A stretch of DNA of 64,000 bases from Prolixibacter sp. NT017 (GCF_009617875.1 NZ_BLAV01000001.1:496001-560000), one strand, 5' to 3'. Positions 9,356 through 18,457 are shown, numbered from the stretch's first letter. Notes: a model not told the origin generated them from the sequence alone. Program-made: numbers and translations.

Positions 9356-10054
9356 ATGGGAAAAAATGATCGAATGTATTCGAAATCGGATGCAGAAATG
9401 CTGGAAACAGCCGACGTGATTGCGGCATCACTGGGTGATGATATCGGTGATTTTACAGCCTTTGATTCAACGCTGACGGCCGACTATGTGACAACGGTCC
9501 AGGGAGCTGTAGCCCAGGTGAAGGAAGTCAAACCGGATGACGTGGTCATTGACGAGATGGGTGAATGGACGCAGAAGGTGGATGCTGCTATGAAAAAGAG
9601 CAGCGATGCCTACTCCAACCTGGCCTACTTTGTCCGCAAAGCGTTCAACGGAAATGTAGCAGTCCAGAACCAGTTTGGTTTGAACGACTACAAGAAGGCG
9701 CGCGACAGCCAGGCGAAAATGGTATTGTTCATGGAAACGCTGGGCGACCAGGCCACCGCACATCACGATGAGTTGGTAGCTGCGGGTTGCGGCGAAGATG
9801 TGATTACAACCGTCTCCGAGGTAGCCACCGAACTGCGTGAGTCGAATATTGGCCAGGAGAAGTTCAAGAAGGAGCGGGGCGTGCTGACCCAGGAACGGGT
9901 GAAACGCCTGAACGAGGTGTACCAGTTGCTGGTTCCCCTCAGCGAAGCGGCACAGATCATCTATCGCAACGATCCGGCCCGCCTGAGCAAATACACCCTA
10001 ACCAGCACGAGTAGTGCTCCGGGCGAAACAGACGAACCGTCTGACGACCTCTAA
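9356..10054 (+). CDS. All-helical protein of unknown function, next to tandem array 1
   Basis: The 232-residue product has no signal peptide or membrane segment. It is dominated by amphipathic helices (for example DAAMKKSSDAYSNLAYFVRK near residue 79 and QAKMVLFMETLGDQATAHHD near 122) and ends in an acidic, Ser/Thr-rich tail (GETDEPSDDL). I do not recognise the family; no catalytic motif is visible. The start at 9356 follows an A-rich leader typical of Bacteroidota and lies downstream of the array, so the array itself is probably not in the coding transcript unless the promoter is further upstream. In size, helical character and position it parallels the DUF6261 gene at 26710. Confidence 0.8.
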   Translation: MGKNDRMYSKSDAEMLETADVIAASLGDDIGDFTAFDSTLTADYVTTVQGAVAQVKEVKPDDVVIDEMGEWTQKVDAAMKKSSDAYSNLAYFVRKAFNGNVAVQNQFGLNDYKKARDSQAKMVLFMETLGDQATAHHDELVAAGCGEDVITTVSEVATELRESNIGQEKFKKERGVLTQERVKRLNEVYQLLVPLSEAAQIIYRNDPARLSKYTLTSTSSAPGETDEPSDDL

Positions 10055-10060
10055 ACTCTC

Positions 10061-10095
10061 TTTCCCCGCCGGCCTGGTACCACCTGGCGGGGAAA
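10061..10095 (+). terminator. Hairpin after the array-1 gene
   Basis: A perfect 10-bp GC-rich stem (TTTCCCCGCC, 10061-10070, with GGCGGGGAAA, 10086-10095) begins six bases after the stop codon. It lacks a T tract, so it may be a 3'-end stabiliser or weak terminator. Confidence 0.6.
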
Positions 10096-10110
10096 TGAAA
10101 AGGCTTACTG

Positions 10111-10139
10111 CCCTGACAGGGTTCTGAACCCTGTCAGGG
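10111..10139. repeat. Near-perfect 29-bp palindrome (REP-like)
   Basis: The two 14-bp arms are exact reverse complements around one central base; the arm contains CCTGACAGGG. A weaker palindrome with the related core CTGTCGG...CCGACAG follows at about 10153-10190. Confidence 0.75.
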
Positions 10140-10204
10140 TTATTGTTGCAAGATGGCAGACCACTGTCGGGGTTCTCCGACCACCGACAGGGTCGTGGCC
10201 TATT

Positions 10205-10314
10205 CCCCGTCAGTGGTTGTAAACCCTGACGGTGGCATAAGAATATCCCGCAGACCTGTCAGCGTGCAAAGCACCTGACAGCGTCGGGAAAACAGGATGT
10301 TTAACGCTGACAGG
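10205..10314 (+). repeat. Right copy of the ~108-bp direct repeat
   Basis: This is the partner of 8781-8888. Here the 11-bp stem ACCTGTCAGCG (10254-10264) / CGCTGACAGGT (near 10305-10315) is followed by TTTTT, so this copy could act as a transcription terminator on the (+) strand. Confidence 0.85.
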
Positions 10315-10330
10315 TTTTTGCTGCGGCTGC

Positions 10331-10400
10331 CAAAGAACAATAACCGGTAGTAACAGTTAAAATAAAGAAGGAGTCAGAGCAGTGCTTTAACTCCTTCTTC
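10331..10400 (+). repeat. Right copy of the 70-bp direct repeat, with terminator
   Basis: This copy of the esterase 3' end retains the last codons (CCAAAGAACAATAA) although no esterase frame precedes it. It also carries a perfect 10-bp terminator stem (10365-10374 with 10390-10399). It marks the right edge of the island. Confidence 0.85.
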
Positions 10401-10480
10401 ATTTCACTGAATTTTGTAAGCGGCCGATTTTCCCTACTTTTAATGGCAATTGATATTCTTGGTAACTAAATGAGCAGGCT

Positions 10481-11119
10481 ATGGAAATAAATTGGACACA
10501 GGAATTAGAACCGCTATTTCAGCAATACGGAAAACGTCAGCACCCTTTGGATTATAAGAACCGCTACCAACTGGTGGTGATGGTTGTTTTATCTGCTCAG
10601 GATTCGGACAAACACATCAACGAGGTGGCGCCCGGATTCTTTGAGGCCTACCCGGATATGGAGGCGCTTTCGAGGGCTGAGCCAGCCGATTTACAACAAC
10701 ACATTGGCTCGGTCCGGAATTTTGGCAACAAATCGAAGTGGCTCATCAAAATGGCCGGAATGGTTGGAGCGGATGAAAATATTCCCCGAACCCTGGACGA
10801 GTTGGTCAAGCTACCGGGTATCGGAAGAAAATCGGCCAATGTAATTATCCGGGAATCGGGAGATTCGGCTGAGGGCATTATCGTCGATTTACATGTGGTA
10901 CGCGTGGCTCCGCGGTTAGGGATTGCTATGCAGGAAGAAAAGCCTAAGCCGGAAAAGATTGAGAAGCAATTGATGGCAGCCATCCCGCAGGAGCGGTGGA
11001 ATGAAGCAGGTATGTCGATCTCTTTCCTCGGACGTGAGATTTGCCGTCCGAGCAATCCCAGGTGCGAGCAGTGTGTCATGAATTCCGTTTGCCGGTATTA
11101 CAGAGAAGCGAGACGGTAA
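10481..11119 (+). CDS. nth: Endonuclease III-like DNA glycosylase/AP lyase
   Basis: The 212-residue protein has the helix-hairpin-helix motif LPGIGRKSANVI with the catalytic Lys117, the Asp136 in GIIVDLHVVRV, and the C-terminal iron-sulfur cluster pattern Cys-X6-Cys-X2-Cys-X5-Cys (ICRPSNPRCEQCVMNSVC). It removes oxidised pyrimidines from DNA and nicks the abasic site. Length matches E. coli Nth (211). It is a single gene between the island and the GH3 gene. MutY is excluded because the protein lacks the extra C-terminal domain. Confidence 0.93.
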   Translation: MEINWTQELEPLFQQYGKRQHPLDYKNRYQLVVMVVLSAQDSDKHINEVAPGFFEAYPDMEALSRAEPADLQQHIGSVRNFGNKSKWLIKMAGMVGADENIPRTLDELVKLPGIGRKSANVIIRESGDSAEGIIVDLHVVRVAPRLGIAMQEEKPKPEKIEKQLMAAIPQERWNEAGMSISFLGREICRPSNPRCEQCVMNSVCRYYREARR

Positions 11120-11395
11120 AACTACTGATACGTAGCGTTATTGGAAGAGACTGTTGAGTTTTGCTGTGGAATTCGTGTTTTTTTTACACTTTTTCTACAA
11201 ATTTGTTTTCTCAGATTTTTACGGAAATAAAGGTGGTGGGATCTGAACTCTACCGGTGATGGCATGGTTTTGCGGCGGATTACGGATGAGATAGAAGAGA
11301 ACCGGTAGGGGGACGTCACATCGGGAAAGGGCTGGTTAAAGCGGGCAGCGAATTAATTAAACCAATTTGAATAATAACTTATATTGATAACTCCT

Positions 11396-13609
11396 ATGAA
11401 GACAAAAGTAATTGCCTTGCTCGTCCTGTTTCATTTTTTTCATGCAGGATTAATGGCTCAGGAAAAGAAACCTAATGAAGCAAACTTTGAGTGGTACGAC
11501 ATGTCGTTGCCGATGGAAGACCGAATCGATGCCCTGATTTCGGCGATGACCGTTGATGAGAAAATTAGTCAGTTGATGAATGCCAACGCCCCGATACCGC
11601 GACTGGGCGTTAAGGAATACGACTGGTGGAACGAATGTCTCCATGGCGTGGCGCGCAACGGAAGAGCGACGGTATTCCCGCAGGCCATTGCTTTAGGGGC
11701 AACCTTCGACACCAAACTGGCTTTCCAGGTAGCAACTGCCATTTCCGACGAAGCCCGGGCAAAGTTTAACATCGCCCAGAAAATGGGGAATTATAACCGG
11801 TATGCCGGTCTGACCTTCTGGACACCGAATGTGAATATCTTTCGAGACCCGCGTTGGGGCCGGGGGCAGGAAACGTATGGCGAAGATCCCTTTCTGACAT
11901 CCCGAATCGGAGTGGCATTCGTTGAAGGATTGCAGGGAAATAATCCCAACTACCTGAAAGCTGCTGCCTGTGCGAAGCATTTTGCCGTACACTCCGGACC
12001 GGAGGCGTTTAGGCATCAGTTCAACGCGGTGGTTTCTCCCAAAGACTTATGGGAAACTTATCTGCCGGCTTTTGAAGCCCTTGTGAAAGAGGCAAAGGTT
12101 GAGGCCGTCATGGGAGCATACAACCGAACAGATGGAGAAGCCAGCTGTGCGAGTCCCTTTCTGTTACAGGATATTCTCACCAAACAGTGGGGTTTTAAAG
12201 GGCACATTGTTTCCGATTGCGGAGCAATTCAGGATATCTGGAAAGATCATCATCTTGCAAAGACGCCTGAAGAAGCTTCATCAATGGCCATTAAAGCCGG
12301 CCTGGATTTGAATTGCGGGAGGACATTTGAGAGCCTGAAAAAAGCACTGGATGAAAAGCTGGTGACAGAAAAAGATATTGACAAAGCCTTGCACGATTTG
12401 TTGAGAACCAAGTTTCGCCTGGGATTTTTTGACGACAACCGGGATAATCCATATGCGCATATTTCGCCGGATGTTATTGGCTCCAGCGAGCATCGAAAAC
12501 TGGCGCTCGAGGAAGCAGAAAAATCAATCGTCCTGGTGAAGAATAAAAACCATGTTCTTCCACTAAAAAAGGATCTGAAAAGTGTTTTTGTCACCGGCCC
12601 GCAAGCGGCTAACGAGGAGGTGCTGTTGGGGAATTACTATGGCGTTAACAACAATACCGTCAACATTCTGGACGGAATTGTCAGCCAATTGAGCCTGGGA
12701 ACGACCATCAATTACCGTTATGGTCAACTTCCTTACCAGAAAAATGTAAATCCGATGGATTATGTCACCGGAGGAGCTGCTGCGGCCGATGTTTGCATTG
12801 CTGTGATGGGGATTAACGGATTAGTGGAAGGCGAAGAGGGAGCTGCCATTGCTTCAGAGCATAAAGGCGACCGGAAGGACATCAGGCTTCCGCAAAGCCA
12901 GATCGACTTTCTCAAGAAAATTAAAGCGAAGGGGAAAGGTAACCCATTGGTTGTCGTGATTACAGGTGGTTCGCCAATCGCCATTCCCGAAATTTATGAT
13001 ATTGCCGATGCCGTTTTATATGTCTGGTACCCGGGTGAAGAAGGCGGAACCGCAGTTGGTAATATCCTTTTTGGCGATGCTGTTCCTTCCGGACGGTTAC
13101 CGTTCACAGTACCTAAATCGGTTAACGATCTTCCTCCTTATGAGGATTATTCGATGAAGGGGCGTACGTACAAATACATGGAGAAGGAACCACTTTTCCC
13201 GTTTGGCTTTGGACTCTCCTATTCCAAATTCGAATATAGTAAAATGACTATCGGCGCAGGCCCGGATGGCAAGATAACCGCCAAAGTAACGATTTCGAAC
13301 ACCGGTAAATTTGATGCCGAGGAGGTGGCTCAGATGTATACCAGTTCCCCGTTAGCCGGAAAGGGCGATCCCTTTTATTCACTGGTCGCTTTTCAACGCG
13401 TATCTGTGCCTGCAGGCCAGTCGAAAGTTGTTCAGTTTGAATTGCCCGAAAAAGCTTTCACGGAGGTTAATGAAGCGGGAAAACGGGTGCTTCGAAAAGG
13501 CAACTACAAGCTTTGGATTGGCGGATCGCTTCCCGGGAACCGGAGCACAGCGTTAGGGGCATCGAAATGCCAGGAGATGTCTGTTGATGTTGCCCAACTT
13601 TTGAAATAA
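11396..13609 (+). CDS. GH3 glycoside hydrolase (beta-xylosidase/beta-glucosidase type)
   Basis: I start this 737-residue protein at ATG 11396 (MKTKVIALLVLFHFFHAG), which gives a signal peptide; an in-frame TTG at 11384 is less likely. It has the three usual GH3 parts: barrel (KISQLMN, WWNECLHGVARNG, RDPRWGRGQETYGEDP), alpha/beta sandwich and fibronectin-III-like end. Asp274 in VSDCGAI is the expected nucleophile. The ECLHGVAR and PRWGRGQETYGEDP signatures are common in the xylosidase/arabinosidase branch. It stands alone between endonuclease III and the YncE-type gene, so its substrate is inferred weakly. Confidence 0.92.
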   Translation: MKTKVIALLVLFHFFHAGLMAQEKKPNEANFEWYDMSLPMEDRIDALISAMTVDEKISQLMNANAPIPRLGVKEYDWWNECLHGVARNGRATVFPQAIALGATFDTKLAFQVATAISDEARAKFNIAQKMGNYNRYAGLTFWTPNVNIFRDPRWGRGQETYGEDPFLTSRIGVAFVEGLQGNNPNYLKAAACAKHFAVHSGPEAFRHQFNAVVSPKDLWETYLPAFEALVKEAKVEAVMGAYNRTDGEASCASPFLLQDILTKQWGFKGHIVSDCGAIQDIWKDHHLAKTPEEASSMAIKAGLDLNCGRTFESLKKALDEKLVTEKDIDKALHDLLRTKFRLGFFDDNRDNPYAHISPDVIGSSEHRKLALEEAEKSIVLVKNKNHVLPLKKDLKSVFVTGPQAANEEVLLGNYYGVNNNTVNILDGIVSQLSLGTTINYRYGQLPYQKNVNPMDYVTGGAAAADVCIAVMGINGLVEGEEGAAIASEHKGDRKDIRLPQSQIDFLKKIKAKGKGNPLVVVITGGSPIAIPEIYDIADAVLYVWYPGEEGGTAVGNILFGDAVPSGRLPFTVPKSVNDLPPYEDYSMKGRTYKYMEKEPLFPFGFGLSYSKFEYSKMTIGAGPDGKITAKVTISNTGKFDAEEVAQMYTSSPLAGKGDPFYSLVAFQRVSVPAGQSKVVQFELPEKAFTEVNEAGKRVLRKGNYKLWIGGSLPGNRSTALGASKCQEMSVDVAQLLK

Positions 13610-13686
13610 GATACGATATACCGGTTAGCGAATTTTCCCTGGCGGAGATGAGCTACCCGGTATGAATTGAAAGATTTCGATATGAT

Positions 13687-13718
13687 AAAAAGAGCCGGAA
13701 ATTTTCCCGGCTCTTTTT
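13687..13718. terminator. Bidirectional terminator between convergent genes
   Basis: A 12-bp stem (AAAAAGAGCCGG with CCGGCTCTTTTT) and an 8-nt loop serve both the GH3 gene (+) and the YncE/phosphoesterase gene (-). Confidence 0.88.
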
Positions 13719-13751
13719 GTTTTGAATCATCAATATTTTGTTGCTCTTTGC

Positions 13752-16205
13752 CTAATCGTCGTCATCGTCTTTCACAGGAACTACGAATGCACTGTGACGC
13801 GGGGCAGGCATGACGGTGTTTTCGCCTTTAATCGCTTTCCAGATGACTTCGTTCAAAGCGATATCCGGAGCCGCGTCTTCGTGCGAAAAGTCGAAGGTGG
13901 CCGATAGCTTGCTACTGGCGTTTACGGCTACATTGCGTTTGTTCAGGTCGATGTTGGCCGGCTTATGTTCGTAGGGCGTAAAATCGGGATGATTGGTGAA
14001 ACACTTGTAGAGCGGAGTGGCGGCCGCATCGTATTGGCTCATGGGCGGCAGGCCCAGAATCAATTCAATGGTCCGTAGTACCCCTGAAGTGGAATACATG
14101 TCGTGAATAACCGTGTCGCGCTTCACATACGGGCCGGCTACAAATACCGGTGAGCGGTGTGCGTCCACATGGTCGGGGCCGTTCTGCGCATCGTCTTCCA
14201 AGACAAAAACTACCGATTCTTTCCAAATTGGACTGTGGGAAAGGTGTTCGAGGAAACGGCCCAGTGCCAAATCGTTATCAGCGACGGCAGCCCGTGGCGC
14301 AATACTTCCCAAATGCTGCCCGCTGGTGTGGTCATTCGACAGCCGGATGGTGTTGAAATGCGGAACGGCATGGCGGGTAACCAACGAATCAAAGTCGTGC
14401 ATCCAGGCATCTACCCGGACCTGGTCTTTAATATTCAGGTCGAAGCCGGGTGACTTTGGACAAATATGGCCTTTCAGTGCTTTCAGCGATGTTTTGCCCA
14501 TGTTGCAGAACTCGCCGTAACTGCGGTAACTCACTCCGGCCCGCTGGCAGTAGTTCCAGATATAGCCATCGCGTGGGTAGCTCGCTTTCATCTGCCCTTC
14601 GTAGCCGTAGGTTCCACCCCGACTGCCATAATAAGTAGGCCACGTTTTTTCTACTACGTCGGTGGCATAGGCCGCCATGCTCCAGTTGTGACCGTCAGCA
14701 CTCACCTCCGCGTCGGTATAGAAGTTGTCCAGCAACACAAAATCGTTGGCAATGGCATGATGGTTGGGAGTTACTTTTTTTCCGAAAATACAGAGTGAAT
14801 CAACACCGTTCCCTTTTTTCACGTCGCCCATCACCTGGTCGTAGGTGCGATTTTCCTTGATGATGTAGAAGACGTATTTGATGGGAGAGACGTCACCTTT
14901 CTTGCGGGGAATGGGATTTCCCTTTTCGCCCGGCGCGTCTTTTACCTTTTTCTCGTTGAACGGCGTGTTGGCGTAAACCTGGCGGGTGTAATTCTTTAGC
15001 AGTGCTTCATCCGGATTGTCAATAAACGAGAGCGCGCCCTTGAATAGCCCGGCAATGTACTGCACATGTTTCTTCGCCGAAATCCCCTGCTGATAACCGC
15101 TGTCGTCTTTTTTCGATACGGGTTGCGGTCCGTCCGGGTTGGCCATCGAAGTGAAGCCTTTCCCGTTGGTCACCAAAATTTTGTTGCCCAGTGTTTTTAC
15201 ATTGGTAGGGTACCATCCTACCGGGATGAAGCCTTTACTCTTGCTATCTCCCGGTTCGGAGACATCAAACACGGCTAAACAATTGTTGTCCGCATTGGCA
15301 ATGTACAAGGTCTTTTCGTCCTTCGACAAAGCCAGCCCATCGGTGGTTGAGCCGGTTAAACGGGTTGGATAAAGCGCTGCTGAAAGCGTTTCGATGACCT
15401 TGTTTTTGTCGGTGTTAATAACCGAAACTGTGTTGTCATTCGCGTTAGCAACAAACAGAATCGTACCTTTTTTATTCAGGACTAACTCATTTGGATGACT
15501 ACCCGTTTTGATCTCGTTGGTGATCTTTTTTTGCGTTGTGTTGAAAACAACCACATGATTTTTCCCCCACAGCGAAACATACAATTTCTTCTGGTCGGGC
15601 GACAACACACAGCTGTACGCTATTCCCGGCAACGGAACGCTATCTGTGACCCTTTTCGTTTTCAGGTCGATGGTGTAAATGCGGTTGTCCTCTTTGGTTA
15701 CCGTGTACAGAACCCGGTCGTTTTTGGTAACCGCTATCCCGGTAGGACAAACTCTGCCTTTGGGCCAGGGTTTTGCCAACCGAATGGTATCGGGGACGCT
15801 GAGTCGATTGTTGTTCAGGTGAAAATCAAGAATGATGTTGTCGTATCCGCCGGAGGCATACAGGTGCTTTTCATTATGACTGAAGGCCAACCCGTACCAC
15901 GATTTGCCAACCACTTTCGTGTCGAGTAACTTCTCGTGCTTCGGGTCGATCAACTGTACCGTTTGCGTACTTTCGCCATTGTTGGTTACAGCTGCATATT
16001 TCCCCGACGGACTGACTTGCAGGTTGAGCGGTAAATCACCAAGAGTTAGAGCTGTTCCGGCCGGACTTAATTTCCAGCCGTTAGGCAACAAAACCTGTTG
16101 GGCCTGCCCGGTGGGGCCCGGCGTTTGTGCTGAGGCGGGTTTTCCCTGAAATAGAAATGTAATAAGAATAGCCAGGATGACCCCGGCTTTGTAAATGTGA
16201 CTCAT
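13752..16205 (-). CDS. YncE-like beta-propeller fused to phosphoesterase domain, secreted
   Basis: The 817-residue protein starts with a signal peptide (MSHIYKAGVILAILITFLFQ). Residues about 40-360 form a seven-bladed propeller of the YncE/YVTN type (repeats such as NKKGTILFVANANDNTVSVI and SKDEKTLYIANADNNCLAVF). From about residue 445 comes a phosphoesterase/alkaline-phosphatase-like domain with YIIKENRTYDQVMGD, the metal-site text DGHNWSMAAYATD and FVLEDDAQNGPDHVDAHR. The protein ends in five Asp residues. The same fusion is known in Bacteroidota; the substrate is not established. A beta-barrel protein gene follows it upstream at 16221, possibly in one transcript. Confidence 0.88.
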   Translation of the reverse strand: MSHIYKAGVILAILITFLFQGKPASAQTPGPTGQAQQVLLPNGWKLSPAGTALTLGDLPLNLQVSPSGKYAAVTNNGESTQTVQLIDPKHEKLLDTKVVGKSWYGLAFSHNEKHLYASGGYDNIILDFHLNNNRLSVPDTIRLAKPWPKGRVCPTGIAVTKNDRVLYTVTKEDNRIYTIDLKTKRVTDSVPLPGIAYSCVLSPDQKKLYVSLWGKNHVVVFNTTQKKITNEIKTGSHPNELVLNKKGTILFVANANDNTVSVINTDKNKVIETLSAALYPTRLTGSTTDGLALSKDEKTLYIANADNNCLAVFDVSEPGDSKSKGFIPVGWYPTNVKTLGNKILVTNGKGFTSMANPDGPQPVSKKDDSGYQQGISAKKHVQYIAGLFKGALSFIDNPDEALLKNYTRQVYANTPFNEKKVKDAPGEKGNPIPRKKGDVSPIKYVFYIIKENRTYDQVMGDVKKGNGVDSLCIFGKKVTPNHHAIANDFVLLDNFYTDAEVSADGHNWSMAAYATDVVEKTWPTYYGSRGGTYGYEGQMKASYPRDGYIWNYCQRAGVSYRSYGEFCNMGKTSLKALKGHICPKSPGFDLNIKDQVRVDAWMHDFDSLVTRHAVPHFNTIRLSNDHTSGQHLGSIAPRAAVADNDLALGRFLEHLSHSPIWKESVVFVLEDDAQNGPDHVDAHRSPVFVAGPYVKRDTVIHDMYSTSGVLRTIELILGLPPMSQYDAAATPLYKCFTNHPDFTPYEHKPANIDLNKRNVAVNASSKLSATFDFSHEDAAPDIALNEVIWKAIKGENTVMPAPRHSAFVVPVKDDDDD

Positions 16206-16220
16206 CTGGTGAAATTATTT

Positions 16221-17069
16221 TTAACTACCTGAAAGATTGAAGACAATTCGCGCACGTACCATCAAACCCGCCTGTGATGGTAGTTCCCGGATGGCGGCGG
16301 GATTGGTCTCATTGCTGCGGGAGGCGTACATGACGGGACCACCAGAGAGGGAAAAGGAAAAACGGGATGCGCTGGGAACCAGGTTGAGCGAAGGACCTAC
16401 CAGTATTTTGGCACCACCTTCGGCTTCTTCCGGGTCCCAAAGGCCTTCCAAATCTTCTCCTACGGCTTCTACTCCGCCGTACAAACTGCCTAATAACTGA
16501 TATTGGACACCCAGGCTTGTGAGGATGTCAATTTTATCACGGTTGCTGGAAAATGCCTTTTCCAGTAATACATTTCCTCCGATGTCCCAGCGGGAAGCTT
16601 CCCATGATGCAGTTATCCTGCTTAATGCCGAGGTGACATTGCTGAAGTCGCGTTGCAATCCCAGCCCGACTCCGAGTCGCAATCCGGTGGCTTTCTTTCC
16701 ACCAATGACATCACGGATGATTTCCGCTTGCTGCGAACTGACAACATTCTGGTCGGTCTGGAAGCCCAGTGCGGCGTTCACGTACAAGGTGAACCGATGG
16801 CCTAAATAGCCCTTTAAGGCGAACTGCTGACCAACGCCGTCGTACCCAAAGAGCTCTTCGGAGCGTTTACCGTAACTGCTGGAATAGTTTACACTCCAGG
16901 AATGATCGTCCGGAGTAAGTGTTGAAACCGAGAAGAGAAAAGGTTCTGGCGTCCGGTTGGATGGCTCAACATACAGACTGTTGTCATCAACGGTTTGTGC
17001 CATGGCTGAGAAACTCAGCATTCCTGAAAGGGCCAGGAGCAGGAGTTTTTTGTTCATACGACTGTTCAT
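16221..17069 (-). CDS. Outer-membrane beta-barrel-like secreted protein
   Basis: The 282-residue product has a signal peptide; the internal start MNKKLLLLALSGMLSFSAMA at 17057 is equally plausible. The rest alternates polar and hydrophobic residues in strands (FTLYVNAALGFQ, TGLRLGVGLGLQRDF, ASWEASRWDIGGNVLLEKAF) and ends with RIVFNLSGS, as in small outer-membrane barrels. It lies 15 bp upstream of the YncE/phosphoesterase gene on the same strand, so the two are probably cotranscribed. I cannot name a family. Confidence 0.75.
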   Translation of the reverse strand: MNSRMNKKLLLLALSGMLSFSAMAQTVDDNSLYVEPSNRTPEPFLFSVSTLTPDDHSWSVNYSSSYGKRSEELFGYDGVGQQFALKGYLGHRFTLYVNAALGFQTDQNVVSSQQAEIIRDVIGGKKATGLRLGVGLGLQRDFSNVTSALSRITASWEASRWDIGGNVLLEKAFSSNRDKIDILTSLGVQYQLLGSLYGGVEAVGEDLEGLWDPEEAEGGAKILVGPSLNLVPSASRFSFSLSGGPVMYASRSNETNPAAIRELPSQAGLMVRARIVFNLSGS

Positions 17070-17283
17070 TTTGCCTTAGACTTGATAAGCATATTATTGA
17101 ATCATGTTTTGTAAACGCCCGAAAGCAACGAGGGTTTCCACTTTTTGCATATTATGGAGAACAAAGATGCATTAATTAAAATCATTCCACATAAAGGAAC
17201 ACGAAACCTTTCAGTCTTTCGTAAAGTCTGGGTTAAAACTTGATGACAGAAATGTTTTTATCGAATGGGTTTTGAAAGCCTTT

Positions 17284-17949
17284 TCACTTTTCTTCCCGCT
17301 CAAACTCCTCTATTTGTTTCAGGAAGCCGAGTGCTTCATCCACCTGGCTGCCGCTTCCCTGTAACATCCAGTTCAACCATCTTTTGTTGATGTTTTTAGG
17401 TCTGAGGGCCCTGAGTGCCATCAACGACAATGCTTCCAGGATGATGGTGGCGATGCCGAAGGAGAAGACCATGTTGTAATTCATCACTTCCACCATATCG
17501 AATTGAAACAGCGCTTTCACGACAAACAAGCCAATGAACGGGCTGAACGGAAGAATCCATGCTCCGATTCGCAAATTGGTCACCACCGAGAATTTGATCT
17601 TCGAAATATCTTTCTGGAGTTTCACGATAGGGGCGTTGTAATCGACCGAAAGGATTTGTTGTAGCTGTTTGAAGGATGAAACGACCAGCATAACTGAGAA
17701 TATGGCCACAACAGCGGCTGAGAACATGAAGTACCAGGCTCCCCAATTCGCTACCGCGAAATAGAGGGCATAGGATGTGGCGAAGAGGAAAAAAATCAGG
17801 GTACTGATGGGAAGGAAAAGCAGACTTTTCAGGGATGATTTGGCTTTGTCCAATTTGACTTCCCGTAAGAGTGTCGCATTGAGTTTGCGGGTACTGTCGA
17901 GCAATGCTTCATTCTGTTTCCAGAGTTCGTGTATATTGACGTTTTCCAT
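17284..17949 (-). CDS. Four-helix membrane protein paired with an ECF sigma factor
   Basis: The start at 17949 (MENVNIHELWKQNEALLDS) is preferred over an upstream in-frame start, because it lies 4 bp after the sigma factor stop; a longer form would overlap that gene. The 222-residue protein has four membrane segments (roughly residues 43-62, 68-90, 128-150, 160-182) separated by a cytosolic loop with a coiled-coil-like helix, and soluble ends. Its tight coupling to the sigma gene suggests an anti-sigma or regulator role, but no zinc-binding anti-sigma motif is visible. Confidence 0.8.
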   Translation of the reverse strand: MENVNIHELWKQNEALLDSTRKLNATLLREVKLDKAKSSLKSLLFLPISTLIFFLFATSYALYFAVANWGAWYFMFSAAVVAIFSVMLVVSSFKQLQQILSVDYNAPIVKLQKDISKIKFSVVTNLRIGAWILPFSPFIGLFVVKALFQFDMVEVMNYNMVFSFGIATIILEALSLMALRALRPKNINKRWLNWMLQGSGSQVDEALGFLKQIEEFEREEK

Positions 17950-17953
17950 GATG

Positions 17954-18457
17954 TTATTGATTAAATTTTTTCTTGAGTTGTTTTTTGATCCGGTTGATTT
18001 TGGTGCCCACGTTACTGACCGAAATTCCCATCGCTTCCGAGATTTCGGCATGGCTGTTTTCATCCAGGTACATAATGAATATCGCCTTGTTCAACGGGTC
18101 GAGTTCGTCAATGAGTTCCCGCAGCCGTTTGAGATTTTCATCGATTTCAGGCTCTTCGTCTTCTTCCACGCTGACCAGTTTCTCCGGCATCGCTACCACA
18201 TATTTTTGCCGGCTTCTTAGTTTCCGGTAGTGCGAGATGGAAACGTTGAAAGCTACTTTGTACATCCAGGTGGTTACTTTCACCCCGTGATCGAATTTCT
18301 CATATCCTTTGATGATTTGAAAAATGATTTCCTGGAGCAGATCCTCCTGTTCATGAATATCGGAGCAATAACTGTTGACGACCTTGTATATGAGTCTCCG
18401 GTGTTCCTCTATGAGATGAACTATCTCGGTATGATCTCCCATTTTCCTGTTATTCAT
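17954..18457 (-). CDS. ECF-type RNA polymerase sigma factor
   Basis: The 167-residue protein has sigma region 2 (EQEDLLQEIIFQIIKGYEKF and TTWMYKVAFNVSISHYRK) and region 4 (LDPLNKAIFIMYLDENSHAE, ISEAMGISVSNVGTKINRI), joined by an acidic linker. It should direct RNA polymerase to a small regulon. The membrane protein gene begins 4 bp downstream and is the likely partner. An internal start at 18442 (MGDHTE) is possible. Confidence 0.9.
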   Translation of the reverse strand: MNNRKMGDHTEIVHLIEEHRRLIYKVVNSYCSDIHEQEDLLQEIIFQIIKGYEKFDHGVKVTTWMYKVAFNVSISHYRKLRSRQKYVVAMPEKLVSVEEDEEPEIDENLKRLRELIDELDPLNKAIFIMYLDENSHAEISEAMGISVSNVGTKINRIKKQLKKKFNQ

